DNA from: Cervus elaphus
Taxonomy: Eukaryota; Chordata; Mammalia; Artiodactyla; Cervidae
Length of the DNA stretch: 64,000 nt
Assembly: GCF_910594005.1 (NCBI RefSeq)
Contig: NC_057829.1
Location: forward strand, 57,085,001 to 57,149,000
Direction of reading: 5' to 3'
A program made the position numbers and the translations under genes. The notes beneath the pieces are model-generated. The model worked only from the letters and a program-made list of their open reading frames with translations, made no database searches and had not been told where the DNA came from. Of the stretch, positions 48,884-59,740 are shown piece after piece. Numbering within the stretch: position 1 is the first letter of the stretch; every line of letters starts with the position of its first letter.

Positions 48884-49082
48884 CTTCCCGGTGGTTCAGA
48901 TGGTAAAGAATCTGTCTTTAGAATCTCCACAATGCAGGAGACATGGGTTCTATCCCTGGGTCAGGAAGATCCCCTGGAGAAGAAAATGGCAACCCACTCC
49001 AGTATTCTTGTCTGGAGAATTCCATGGACAGAGGTCCACGGGGTCACAAAGAGTGGAACATATCTGAGCAACTGACACTCAC
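48884..49082 (+). mobile_element. Bov-tA SINE in intron 5
   Basis: gagcttcccggtggttcag, ggttctatccctgggtcag, gcaacccactccagtattc and agagtggaacatatctg. An insertion in the middle of the tRNA part distinguishes it from the other copies. Confidence 0.92.
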
Positions 49083-49265
49083 TTTTTTCACTGACATATT
49101 ACCTGCAGTGTCTGTCTCCGTCTCTGATTTAAAAAAAAAAAAAAAGAGTACTGTTTCATTTGCAGCCATCTGAATTAGCAACAATGACAATGTCTTTTGT
49201 GATAAAATCATTTTTATTTTCTATAAATCTGCATTGTAAAAAGCTAATTTTTCTTTTTATTTTAG

Positions 49266-49382
49266 GGTGGAATTGCTTTTGTTGCCATTAAAGGAGCGTT
49301 CAAGGTTTACTTCAAACAGCAGCAATATTTACGTCAGGCACACCGCAAAATTCTAAATTATCCAGAGCAAGAAGAAGCATAA
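49266..49382 (+). CDS. MARCHF5: MARCHF5 exon 6 coding part: fourth membrane segment, C-terminus and stop
   Basis: The coding part is 117 bp, 38 codons plus TAA at 49380-49382, encoding residues 241-278. The acceptor is a pyrimidine-rich tract ending in tttag at 49261-49265. GGIAFVAIKGAFKVYF completes the fourth hydrophobic helix. The last 22 residues form a polar tail (KQQQYLRQAHRKIL...) ending in NYPEQEEA, the expected C-terminus. The length gives exactly the family's 278 residues once exon 1 is added, so no frameshift or premature stop lies in the part of the gene that can be seen. Confidence 0.96.
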   Translation, partial: GGIAFVAIKGAFKVYFKQQQYLRQAHRKILNYPEQEEA

Positions 49383-49511
49383 AACTGTGACTTCTCGTTG
49401 TTCTGCAGTCCTCTCATTCTTATGAATCTGTTGTGTTGTTCTGATTCCATCATTGATGCACAGTAGTGGAGACTTGTAATAAGCTGCTGCTCTCATATTT
49501 TTAAGAAATAT

Positions 49512-49517
49512 AATAAA
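49512..49517 (+). terminator. Possible proximal polyadenylation signal AATAAA
   Basis: A canonical AATAAA lies 130 nt after the MARCHF5 stop codon. No strong GT-rich element follows within 40 nt, so it may be weak or unused. Confidence 0.35.
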
Positions 49518-50015
49518 GCACTTAGGGCAGGGGAAACCCTCTCAGTAATCACGGAACCTAAGGATGTGATTTGTTTTCATTGTTTTGTTATGTACTTCTT
49601 TCATGGCGGTCATCTGAACCATTATCTTAGCATGGTGAACCTGAGTTTTGTTCATATTTTCCTCAAGACAGAAATGTAAAGATCAAACTGCAAATATTTA
49701 AAAATACACATGCTGTTTTATTCAAATGCCTCTTTTGTACATGTTCATGTTCAGTGTTTTCTTAGAATTAGCAACTCAATGAAGGTACTGTGAGGATTTT
49801 TCTCACTGGCATAATTTGATTATAAGCTAAACAAGTATATGTTAATATGAGGAAATGTAAATTAGTTATAAATAATTAACAAACCAAAAATGTATGTAAA
49901 CATTCAAATGATTATCTGAACAAATGCAATTTTGTTGTGTTTTTCTTAACCCGTGTGATGTCCTCCAAAATGTGTAGGGTAAAAATTCACAGGGCTTCCA
50001 GATCACTTTTTCACT

Positions 50016-50021
50016 ATTAAA
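50016..50021 (+). terminator. Probable main polyadenylation signal ATTAAA with GT-rich downstream element
   Basis: ATTAAA, the commonest variant signal, is followed about 28 nt later by a (GT)9 tract at 50049-50066. That is the spacing expected for cleavage near 50035 and a GU-rich downstream element. It would give a 3' UTR of about 650 nt. Confidence 0.5.
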
Positions 50022-50048
50022 TTTTATTTATATAATGTTGACATCTCA

Positions 50049-50066
50049 GTGTGTGTGTGTGTGTGT
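50049..50066. repeat. (GT)9 microsatellite next to the poly(A) signal
   Basis: A GT tract followed by gagacagagagagagac. Confidence 0.92.
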
Positions 50067-50229
50067 GAGACAGAGAGAGAGACGGACAGACAAACTAACA
50101 CAGAGACACAGATATCAAGTCCTTCCATCACTGGAGAAAGTTTTTTAAATTCATATTTCTAGAAAATAGAACTGACAGTTTATAGTAGTTTGAGCACAGA
50201 GAACGGTTTGCAGAAAATCAATAGTTATT

Positions 50230-50400
50230 TTACTCTTCTCTCTCATCGATTCAGTTATTCAGGTATTTGTTGATCACCTCCTGCTTGCCCAGGCACTATG
50301 CAAAGTGCTGTGTGGGATACAGTGGTGAACACAACAGATTTGGTTCCTCCTTTTATGTAGTTTACAGTCTAATTTCAACAGACAGAAAACCAGCAGTGAG
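50230..50400 (+). repeat. Ancient mammalian interspersed repeat, L2/MIR-like
   Basis: caggtatttgttgatcacc, cccaggcactatgcaaag, gggatacagtggtgaac and agtttacagtctaatttc: the best copy in the window of this old family. Confidence 0.5.
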
Positions 50401-51479
50401 TAAACCAAGGTGAGGCCTTGAGCTCTTTGTTTTTATACCAGTCAGTGAGGAATAATTATGAAAACAAGAAGTCTTGAGCAAATATTAAGGTCATTGTTTT
50501 TGTGAGATTATTATGAGGAAAAAAAATTACTAATGTTTTTAAATTTAAATTGCTTGTCATATCGAGGCTAGCACCTTAATAATCACTGTATAAGTAGTTT
50601 TATATTCATTTTTCAAAAGCAGTTATTTATTTTAAGCTGTTCAGTAGTGGCCCTTTTAATGTTCAGCGAACTGAATGGTCTTGGAGTTATTTTCAGGAAT
50701 TAATATTAAATTTTTTAAAGATATTTCCAAAAACCCTATTTATTTTCTAGTTCACAGTATCTAATGCATGACAATATGAATGTTCCCCCCTACCAATGAA
50801 GTGGCCACTTTTCTTTAGGATTGTGCAAATATAGATTGAGCTTTGTTAGACTGCAATGATGTATGCTAATTTAGTAATTTAAGACTGGTAACTTTCTATA
50901 GTACGAATGTCTTAATTTTGAGTAATAACATGAAATTTATGTGAATGACTATTGAACATTCAAAGTTGTATTTACTTAGGAAGGGAATATTGACTGACAG
51001 CCTTATTAAGAACCCTGCTACAGTTCTGAAGGGGAAATACAAAAATCTATGATTATATATAAAAATAGATTATATAGCTATAATTATCAAATATACTGGC
51101 TTTTCTTTAATTTTCGATATGAAAAGATATTTCCTGCATAATTTTGTTATATAAAGCAGCTTCTGGCAGCCTTTACTAAAGTTATACAAGCACATAGTTC
51201 TCCATTTAATACTTTATGCCCAAAATGGGGGAGTAACTGCTTGGGCTTGTTTGGCGTCAGGGCTTGTGAGGCCAAAGGAGCAGCTCTAATCCTTTGGGGG
51301 CAGGGAGAAGGAGTTTCTAGGGCTCTGGAGGGAATCGCAAGTGCCTGGGGACCAGAGGAGCCTCATCCTCGGGATGGAACATTTGGAAATCTAAAGAGCT
51401 CAAGAAGTACCATGTACCAGCCTCTTCAGAAAGTGGCCCACACCACCATAGCAACAAAATCATGGGCTAACTAAAGTCG

Positions 51480-51645
51480 GGTGGACCTGGGTTGAAATCC
51501 TAATTATACTTTTAATAATTATAGGTATGACTTTGACCAAGCAACTTACCTCTTAGCCATGGTTTTCCTCATCTCTGAAATATGAGCAATACTTTGTTTC
51601 AGAAGACTGTTTCTAGGATTAACTGAGAAAGGAACAGAGGCACCC
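51480..51645 (+). mobile_element. MIR SINE fossil
   Basis: gggttgaaatcctaattat, atgactttgaccaagcaac, ttacctcttagcc and ttttcctcatctctgaaat. Confidence 0.65.
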
Positions 51646-52539
51646 TAACTAAGCTCATAATAGCCCCTACAGAGTAGTAGTGTCTCAATTGCTGAACTCT
51701 AGGAAGAGGGAATGAGGCAGTAAGAGAAACACCAGGGGACAGATTAAAGGAATGCTCTAGACTTTGGGGATGGGTGGGTATATTTGTGTTTTCCAATTTA
51801 TTTTCACATTGCTTTACTGTGTTATTTCTATAAATGTTAATGTTTTAAACCTCTTTTATAAAATTCAGTGACAACTAGTAGGATTCTCTTGTTTGCAGAA
51901 ATTAATTTATCTCAAACGTGGCAGAAAATATTGTTCATCATTACATGATTATCAAATGACTGTGAAGAATATAAAATTAAACTGAGTGACTTAATTAGTC
52001 ACTGCCTTGCTAACTGTGCTGTAATTTTTTTAAATGTCTTGTTTTTAACATAGACTATCTCAACACTGGCTGGATTAGGTTAAATAAAGAATTTTTATGT
52101 TCTCTAGGTGTATTTTGTCTGTTGAACAACTTCCAAAACATAATTTATTCCATACCTACATAATTCTTTTTAAATCATAGTAATTGATATACTAGTGAGA
52201 TTTGCTCTTAATACAAGTAATCTGTATTTTTTGAGAACTATAAAGAAATTTATCTTAATTTTATAAGCAAGCCAGCCTAAATTCCAAATATGCTCTGATT
52301 TTTAAAATGAAACCCCCCTCGCCCACCCTCAGAGGCACTTAAGACTATGATTAGATGAGATCTGTGGGTGGTCTTATGCCATGAAGATTAGAATCTTCTA
52401 GAATGAGTACATCAAATACTCCCCTCCATAGGAATTGTGTCAAAATCATTTCACTGCCACCATCTGAGAGACAGACTAACCAAGAAACTTCATCTTCAGT
52501 CCTGGATGCATATTTTAGTTGATGTTTAACTAACTGTAG

Positions 52540-52655
52540 GGTAAATTACCTTTCAGATGACCCTCAACTTCCTCATCAATAAGGTGAAGATTATAAAACC
52601 TATCTCTTGGATTATTGTGAGAATTAAGTGAGAACACTTTGGTAGAGAAAGTAAA
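52540..52655 (+). mobile_element. MIR SINE fossil
   Basis: caacttcctcatcaataagg, ataaaacctatctcttgg and tgtgagaattaagtgaga. Confidence 0.55.
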
Positions 52656-52667
52656 GCTATGCCAATT

Positions 52668-52975
52668 TGTTGTTCAGTCGCTCAGTAGTGTCCGACTCTG
52701 CAACCCCATGGACTGCAGCAAGCCAGGTTTCCCTGTCCTTCACTGTCTCCTGGAGTTTGCTCAAACTCATATTCATTGAGTCAGTGATGCCACCCAACTA
52801 TCTCATCCTCTGTCATCCCCTTCTCCCTTCAATTTTTCCCAGAATCAGGATGTTCTCCAACGAGTCTGCTTTTCCCATCAGGTGGCCAAAGTGTTAGTTT
52901 CAACTTCTGCATCAGTCCTTCCAATGAATATTAGGACTGATTTTCTTTAGGATTGACTTGATCTCCTTGCCAATT
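52668..52975 (-). mobile_element. BovB LINE 3' fragment, antisense
   Basis: ttgttcagtcgctcagtag, ttgctcaaactcatattc, gtgatgccacccaacta, ggtggccaaagtgttag and tcagtccttccaatgaat are the reverse complement of the BovB 3' end. The word gccaattt flanks both sides and recurs nearby. Confidence 0.9.
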
Positions 52976-53279
52976 GTGCCAATTTAGATTTAAATTTTGC
53001 CAATTTAGAGGGTTTTTTTGCCCATAACCTTTCTTTGGTTCCCTGGGATCTCAAGGTTGCCTCTTCTCGGCTACCTCCAACCCACATACCCATTAGAAAT
53101 GGTGGAGTGATGAAAAGTCTTGTTTAATTGCCTTCCTGGAACAAAGAGCAAAGGGAAGAGATGTGTTTGCAGCTGAATGTAAAAGACTCCAGCAGAGGCT
53201 TGACTGTTCTGGTCAACCCCATGTGGATTTATCTTACTGCTAACAAGCCTACCAAGGTTACTGGATGTCAACAACATAA

Positions 53280-53400
53280 TCCTGCTTCACCAGATGTTTG
53301 TTGAGCACCTGTATGAACCAGGCACTATCTTGGGGTAAATGAGAAATAAACCTGCTTTGAGATGTTTAAGAGTCTATATACTACAGATCTTAGTCTTATG
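53280..53400 (+). repeat. Ancient mammalian interspersed repeat, L2/MIR-like
   Basis: gtttgttgagcacctgta and accaggcactatcttgg. Confidence 0.4.
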
Positions 53401-53635
53401 ATACCACCTCCACAAGAATGTGAGATCCATATTGGGGAGGGGGTTGTTTGTTTTTACTTGTTTATTCCACAATTAACAGCATTCATGAGCCACTGTTGAA
53501 TACTTTGAAACCTTAGAAGATGTACTGTCCTTAAGTATACATCAGTCAGGGTCCAATCAGGAAGTAGAAATCAAACCAGTTATTTGAGCAGAGAAAATGT
53601 AATAGGGTGAATTGTCTGTTAACTAATAGGAAGTA

Positions 53636-53815
53636 AATGGCTTCCCTTGTATTTCAGATGGTAAAGAATCTGCCGCCAATGCAGGAGACCAGGGTTTGAT
53701 CCCTGGGTCGGGAAGATCCCCTGGAAAAGGTAATGGCAACCTACTCCAGTATTCCTGCCTGGTAAATCCCATGGACAGAGGAGCCTGGTGGTCACAAAAT
53801 ACTCAAAGAGTAAAA
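53636..53815 (+). mobile_element. Bov-tA SINE, 3' end degraded
   Basis: ggcttcccttgtatttcag, gggtttgatccctgggtcg and acctactccagtattcctg. The last third is rearranged (acaaaatactcaaagag). Confidence 0.87.
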
Positions 53816-54083
53816 AAGGACTTAAAAGTAGCAGGGCAATAAAAACCCCAGGAAAAAAAAAAAAAGCCACTGCCTCTAGGCTGAATAAGAATGGACAGTA
53901 AGGTAATGAAGCATCCCTCCCCACTCCTGCACGGCTGAGACAGGCCTCTTTGAAGAGGGCATTGGTGGGGAGAAGCCAGAACTGTATCAGGAGCAGCGGG
54001 GGAGCTTGCCAGAGAGCAGGCTGGAGCTGGTTGGTGGGGCAAATGAGGCCTGAAGGTCACAACCTGACTTCTGCACAGGCCGC

Positions 54084-54282
54084 TGTGCTCAGCCATGTCT
54101 GAACCTGCGACCCCATGCACTGTAGCCCACCAAGCTCCTCTGTCCATGGGATTCTCCAGGCAAGAATATTGGAGCGGGTTGTGACTTTCTCCTCCAGAGG
54201 ATTCTTCCCTATCCAGGAATCAAACCTGCATCTCCTGCATTGACAGGTGGATTCTTTACCACTGAAGCACCTGAAAGCCCAA
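54084..54282 (-). mobile_element. Bov-tA SINE
   Basis: gtgctcagccatgtctgaac, gattctccaggcaagaat, aatcaaacctgcatctcc and ctgaagcacctgaaagcc in antisense. Confidence 0.92.
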
Positions 54283-54439
54283 ACTCATATAGAACTAATT
54301 TCATTTACATATAAAATCTCCTTGAATCAATAAACAAAACTCAGTTTTTTAAATAATCAAAATATGTCATCAGATTACAAAAAATATATATAAAGTATAT
54401 TGAAATATATAAAAGGGTATTTAGCCTGATTCATAGTAT

Positions 54440-54642
54440 TGTTTCCCTGGTGGCTCAGACGGTAAAGAATCTGCCTGAAATGCAGGAGACCTGGGTTCAA
54501 TCCCTGGGTCGGGAAGATCACCTGTGAAGGGAATAGCAACCCTCTCCAGTATTCTTGCCTGGAGAATTTCATGAACAGAGGAGCCTGGCAGGCTACAGTG
54601 TATGGGGTCTCAAAGAATCGGACACGACTGAGCAACTAACGG
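54440..54642 (+). mobile_element. Bov-tA SINE
   Basis: tttccctggtggctcagac, gggttcaatccctgggtcg and cggacacgactgagcaact: the best preserved Bov-tA in the window. Confidence 0.95.
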
Positions 54643-54744
54643 ACACGTAATAAGTATCCAAATTAAAACTATAATGATGTGAAGTAATTAGCCTCCAACT
54701 AATAAAAAAAAAACTATAATGAGGGTTAATATCTCATTATATAG

Positions 54745-55712
54745 GACACAAATACAGTGTATACAAACAGCTCATACAACTAAATATCAGAAAACGCAAC
54801 CAAATCAAAACATGGACAGAAGACCTAAATAGATACTTCTTCAAAAAAGACAACTCACAGATGATCATCAGGCAGATGAAAAAATGCTCAGCATCGCTAA
54901 TTATTAGAGAAAAACAAATCAAAACCACAATGAGGTATCACCTCACACTGGTCAGAATGACTACTATCAGAAAGTCTACAAATAACACATGCTGGAGAGG
55001 GTACAGAGAAAAGGGAACCTTCCTATACTGTTGGTGGGAATGTAAATTGGTACCAGCACTGTGGAAAACAGTATGGAGGCTCCTTAAAAAACTAAAACTA
55101 GAGATACCATATCAGCAATGCCACTCCTGAGCATATATCCCAAAAAAGGTAAAAGCTCTAAATTCAAAAAAATACATGCACCCCAATGTTCATAGCAGCT
55201 CTATTTACAATAGCCATGACATGGAAAAAATCCAAATGCCCAAAAACAGATGACTGGTTTAAGAAGATGTGGTTGAGCCTAGACATTATCATACTAAGTG
55301 AAGTGAAGGCAAAGAAAGACAAATATATCATTTATCTGTAGAATCTTAAAAAATAACATGAATGAACTTAATTACAAAACAGAAATATGCTCACAGACAC
55401 AGAAAACAAAAAAACAGCTATTATTGTGCTCGTTTCAGCAGCACATATACCGAAAAACAAACTAATGGTTATCAAAGAGGAAAGACAGGGAAGGATGAAT
55501 TAGCAATTTGGGATTAACAGATGCACAATATATAAATTACTAGGTAGATAACAATAAGGACCTACTATAAGCACAGGGAACTATATTCAATATCTTATAA
55601 TTATTATAAAAAAGAATCTGGAAAAGAATATATATATATGGATATATAACTGAATCACTTTGCTATATACCTGAAACACTGTAAATCATCTATACTTCAA
55701 TTTTAAAAAAAG
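54745..55712 (+). mobile_element. Artiodactyl L1 3' end with an embedded U6 fragment
   Basis: ORF2 end (acaactcacagatgatc, caaaaccacaatgaggta, ttggtgggaatgtaaattgg) and 3' UTR (actaatggttatcaaag, gggattaacagatgcac, ttgctatatacctgaaac), closing with an A-rich tail at 55700-55712. The frame is interrupted after 89 codons. A U6-like word sits in the 3' UTR. Confidence 0.9.
55426..55450 (+). ncRNA. U6 snRNA 5'-end fragment (pseudogene, 25 nt)
   Basis: The 25 bases match U6 positions 1-25 with two changes (it starts gtgctcgtttcagcag and continues cacatatac). Nothing of the rest of U6 follows. It interrupts the L1 3' UTR, and the host word gaaa(a)acaaa occurs on both sides (55402-55410 and 55452-55461). 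It is not a working gene. Confidence 0.85.
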
Positions 55713-55714
55713 AT

Positions 55715-55845
55715 GTAGTATGTTTCAGTACTTCACTCCTTTTATGGCTAAAGAGTAATCCATTGTACAGGTAAAATCACATATGATTTATTCATTCTCC
55801 CACTGATAGACATTTGGGCCATTTCTCTTTTGAACCTACTCCAAT
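55715..55845 (-). mobile_element. Old L1-like fossil, antisense
   Basis: agtatgtttcagtacttc, ttttatggctaaagagt and gatagacatttgggccat. Confidence 0.5.
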
Positions 55846-55849
55846 TGTG

Positions 55850-56420
55850 TTTTTACCCATGACATCCCACACTTCACCAGAACTACTCTAATCAAGGTCA
55901 CCAATTATCTCATTGCTAAATCCAGTGATCAATCCAATGGTCACCTCACTTAATTTATATAAAGTATTTGACAGTCTTAGCTTCATTCTTAAAACAGTTT
56001 TATTTTGGCCATTTCTCACAGCATGTGGGATCTTAGTCCCCCAACCAGGGATCAGACCCACACCCCCAGCAATGTAAGCACAGAATCTTAACCACTGGAC
56101 TCTCAGGGAAGTCACAAAAACAATTTTTTCTCCATTTGGCTTTGGGGTACCACAATCCTGATTCTCTTCCTACCTCACTGACTGCTCATTTCCAGTCTCT
56201 TTCATTAAATCTAATTTATCTCTCCAACATTTGAAGAGCCCCAGGGCTCAGTCTTGAACTTTTTTCATTTACATTCCCTAAGTGAACTCATCCAGACTTC
56301 TGACCATCCATCACATGATCCACCAATAGCAATATGGTAATAATCCCCAAATTTGTATCTCCAGCCCAAATTACACCCATAAATTTCCAACAGGCATTTC
56401 CTATTCAATATCTTCAAATA
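55850..56420 (+). pseudogene. L2-type LINE reverse-transcriptase fossil, split by a CHR SINE
   Basis: Short words keep the order of the L2 RT domain: aggtcaccaattatctcat, tatttgacagtcttagc, then after the SINE ctacctcactgactgctc, agccccagggctcagtc (the PQGSVLGP block, PRAQS in one frame) and cccaaatttgtatctccag (the block after YADD). Stops and frame shifts are frequent. With the minus-strand copy at 41806 it is one of two RT remnants of this clade in the window. Confidence 0.7.
55988..56116 (-). mobile_element. CHR-type tRNA-Glu SINE
   Basis: tgtgggatcttagtccccc, aaccagggatcagaccc and ttaaccactggactctcagg. Confidence 0.87.
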
Positions 56421-56483
56421 GATGGAGATATTGAATATATATAATACAATATATATGAATATATTATGTATATACAACATATG

Positions 56484-56697
56484 GGGCTTCCCATATCTAG
56501 TGGTAAAGAACCCATGTGACAGTGCAGGAGACATAAGAGATGCAGGTTCAATCCCTGGGTCAGGAAGATCCCTTGGAGGAGGACATGGCAACCGACTCCA
56601 GTATTCTTGCCTGGAGAATCCAATGGATAGAGGAGCCTGGCAGGCTACAGTCCATAGGATTGCAGAGCCAGACACAACTGAAGTGCCTGAGCATGCA
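56484..56697 (+). mobile_element. Bov-tA SINE in an AT-rich tract
   Basis: ggcttcccatatctagtgg, ggttcaatccctgggtcag and cagacacaactgaagtgcc. AT-rich sequence (about 56430-56481 and 56703-56728) flanks it on both sides. Confidence 0.92.
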
Positions 56698-57754
56698 TGC
56701 ATAGAATATATATGAATATATACATAATTTGAGATGGTATCAAGGAGAGAGGAGGGTGAGGAAGACATGTGAGTGGAGCCAACTTGAAAATGAATCCTCC
56801 TGCCCCAGCCAGCCCCAGCCCTGTCCCAGTTAACTCCATGTGGATCAGAGACAAATTACTTGGCTAAACACTTCCTGCCTGAATTCTGACACATGAAATT
56901 GCCAGTAAAGCTAAATGAAGTGACTTGTTATGCAACAATAAATAACTGAGACACACAGTGACAACCATTAGATACTGATGTGAGGCATCTTAGAGGGTGG
57001 ACCTCAAGTATTTCTGGCTCAACTGTTAAGGACATCCCTATGGTGAAGGAGGCATAAAGGTCCCACACCCTGAAGCCAACACACTTTGGAGCTGTTCAGC
57101 TCCTCTTGCCCTAATGCCATGTCCACCACACAACTCTCTATTGCTCACAGAGACCAGACTAAAGGAGATGCTCCCTGCATCTTTGGAGTCCTATCCTAGC
57201 CTTGATGGCACCCATAGTGAATTAATAAAATGATCTCTTCATCTTTCCCCACTGCTTAATCACTAGGTGAGAATGTGCTGATTATGAAGTCACAGGTATT
57301 CTAGTTTATCCACGAGAACTGTAATTCTCACCATAATTTAATAAATGGACATTGTACCATCTGCCTACTTATGAAAACTTTTCAGTTAACTGGTCTTCAA
57401 GGATGGAGGAGAGCAAGTGCTTGAGTCTTCAGGGCAAAAGAGGGACAATTTCAACTGTTTTTTGTTTAGATGACTCACCTGTGAGCCAATTCCAGTTGAA
57501 CTTGTTTTCTGTTTATCTACAGTCTTTATTCTTCCCATTTAGCAGATGAGAACATGGAGGGTAAGTGCCCTAAATGGTCTCCTCTCTTCTCCCTGCCTAC
57601 TCTATTTGTTCATTCTTCAAGACTATGACATCTCCCACATGTCAGTGATTTTATGTGAGATTTTTTTTGTTTTAATTTTATGTAGTAAAATAAACAATTT
57701 TAAAGGTAACAACTCAGTGGGCCTTTATACACATAACTTATTGAAAAGAAATCT

Positions 57755-57812
57755 ACATGTAAGTCAGCCCACAAAGTTCAAGCCCATGTTGTTCAAGGAT
57801 CAACTGTATTCC
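57755..57812. mobile_element. Terminal fragment of the Tigger-type element seen at 41403
   Basis: tgttgttcaaggatcaactg matches the right end of that element, where tgttgtttaagagtcaact is seen. The rest of the element is not recognisable. Confidence 0.6.
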
Positions 57813-58170
57813 CCTGTGTGACCACATCAACTCCATACAGAACATTTCCCTCTCCTGAGAAAATTCCCTCTTCCCAGTTAAGACATCCCTCACAAGAGGC
57901 AAACCTAATCTGACATCTGTCAACAAGTCTTTTTAATTTTAGCCACACTGGTGGGAATACAATAATAGTATCTCATTACCGTGATGTGATTCTTAACAAA
58001 GGTTGTTGAGGTTCAACCAAATGTGCTACCTCAGCCCTCAGGCTGCTGTAAAAGAGTGTTAGTAACTGGCAAGAATTTGATGGTTTTGGCTGAACAATCA
58101 AGCAACCCCAACTTTTAGTTATTTGGATAGTGATAATTCAAATCATAATTCTATTTCCTCATATATATAC

Positions 58171-58214
58171 AGAAATTTATTACTATACATATAGAAATTT
58201 ATTACTATACATAA
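58171..58214. repeat. 22-bp tandem duplication
   Basis: agaaatttattactatacat is repeated at 58171-58192 and 58193-58214, with one difference at the end. Confidence 0.95.
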
Positions 58215-58666
58215 AGTCCTATATTTATATTACTAAATCAGAAAAGATAAGCATTTATAGCAAAGAGTGCATTTCATTTATTCTGCCAGATAACTGCTGT
58301 ATGACTACCCTGTATGCAACAGCAATGAATGAAATAAAACAGGAATCCTGCCCTCATGGAGCTCGCAGTCTATTTTTATAAGAAAGCTCTTACTTCTAGT
58401 TCATACAGCCATTCATTTAATTTGCCCAATTTCTAAGAGGCTTTGAAGGCTTTGCTGTAAATTCCATGTCAATTAGTGGTTCTTTTTCTTCTTCTTACAG
58501 TAATTAATCAAGACCATAAACTTTCTGCAAAATTTTAACCAGTTTGACATCCCTCTTTTCCTGAGGTATTAATGATGGTTATTTCTTTTCAAAGCTTCTC
58601 ACCAAAGTACTCGCTATAGCTCCAAAAAGTGCCTTTTTAAATTGTGGTTAGAAATAACACAACTTA

Positions 58667-58861
58667 GCCTCCCTAGCGGCTCAGAGGGTAAAGAATCTGC
58701 CTGCAGTTTAGGAGACCAGGGTTCGATCCCTGGGTCAAGAAGATACCCTGGAGAAGGGGATGACTACCCACTAGTATTCTTGCCTGGAAAATCCCACCAA
58801 CAGAGGAGCCTGGTGGGCTACAGTCCATGGGGTCTCAAAGAGTTGGACATGACTGACTCAC
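58667..58861 (+). mobile_element. Bov-tA SINE
   Basis: agcctccctagcggctcag, gggttcgatccctgggtca and gagttggacatgactgac. Confidence 0.93.
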
Positions 58862-59354
58862 TTTCTTCAACCTCAAAATGAGTTATCCTAAACTGACTCA
58901 TATTTATAAAAATTTTTTTCTTTTCATACATTACACACTAGTGCTATGTTTATCATTTTCACCAAATGCAATTTAAACAATTTTACAGTTCCTCTGAGGA
59001 ATCTCTACGATGATTTTTCATCCAGTAGTAGATAATGAGCTCCAGTGATTTTATGGTCTTCCGCAAGGCTCAACAGTTAATAAAAGAAATAGGAATAGAC
59101 CCTGGTCAGTGCATCTCTTTTGCAGCTTCTACAGATAAGCGATTCTGGGGAGAGGGGGACATTTAGACACCCCATGGTCCATAGGAGTCTTCTCTACAGT
59201 TCCAGGAATTACTGAGCTGTCAAAAAGTAGAAGGCATGAAGTGCTGATGCCAAGGACCAACTTCTATTAACATCTTATTTGCCTAAAGCCTTGGTGAGAA
59301 CAACTGCATTGAATTTGACCTGACAATTCTAGGTCCTTTGATTAAAAATTAAAA

Positions 59355-59550
59355 TTTCTGGGACTTGCCTGGTGGTCCAGTGGCTAAATGGACACTGCAC
59401 TCCCAATGCAGGGGGCCTGGGTTTGATCCTTGGTCAGGAACTAGATCCCACATGCTGCAACTAAGAGTTCACTTGCTGCAACTAAAGATCCCACATGCAA
59501 CAACACCTCAACTAAGACCTGTGCAGCCAAATAAAAAATTTTTAAAAAAA
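59355..59550 (+). mobile_element. CHR-type tRNA-Glu SINE
   Basis: tgggacttgcctggtggtc, gggtttgatccttggtcag and tgcagccaaataaaaaatt. The long subtype with the repeated tgcaactaa module. Confidence 0.88.
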
Positions 59551-59624
59551 TTAAAATTTTCAAGTACTGCTATTCACATGCAGTTATTTCATACCTGGGC
59601 CTAAAAATTCATCTATCTACCTAC

Positions 59625-59740
59625 CTATCTAGCAGCACTGTGAGCCTTGCAGGATGTTAGCTCCCCAACAAGAAAGCAAACTCGGGCCATGGCAGTGAAA
59701 GCACTGAGCCCTAACCACTGGACCTCCAAGGAACTCCCAC
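59625..59740 (-). mobile_element. CHR-type tRNA-Glu SINE, diverged
   Basis: aggatgttagctccccaac, cctaaccactggacctcc and aaggaactccc in antisense. Confidence 0.75.

Larger units (their letters stand above)
48291..49265 (+). other. MARCHF5 intron 5 (975 bp)
   Basis: This intron contains a MIR fossil and a Bov-tA SINE, listed separately. The SINE lies about 180 bp before the exon 6 acceptor. Confidence 0.9.
17713..49382 (+). other. MARCHF5: MARCHF5 gene body, coding exons 2-6 (exon 1 outside window)
   Basis: Five exons with AG/GT borders join into one uninterrupted frame of 802 nt, completing codon 12 and then encoding residues 13-278 and a stop. The family protein is 278 residues, so only about 35 coding bases of exon 1 are missing. 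MARCHF5 is a membrane-bound RING-CH E3 ubiquitin ligase of the outer mitochondrial membrane. It is known to act on mitochondrial fission and fusion factors such as DRP1, mitofusins and MiD49. The order is an N-terminal RING-CH domain (exon 2) followed by four hydrophobic segments (exons 3-6), with a short cytosolic tail. Intron sizes are over 17.7 kb, 26,042, 3,729, 122 and 975 bp. The identification comes from recognising the protein. Confidence 0.97.
49383..50045 (+). other. MARCHF5: MARCHF5 3' untranslated region (probable extent)
   Basis: Non-coding sequence follows the stop codon without any recognisable recent transposon until the GT tract at 50049. The absence of young repeats fits a retained terminal exon. 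The 3' end is inferred from the ATTAAA at 50016; an earlier AATAAA at 49512 would give a short form of about 150 nt. Transcript ends cannot be seen from DNA alone. Confidence 0.6.
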
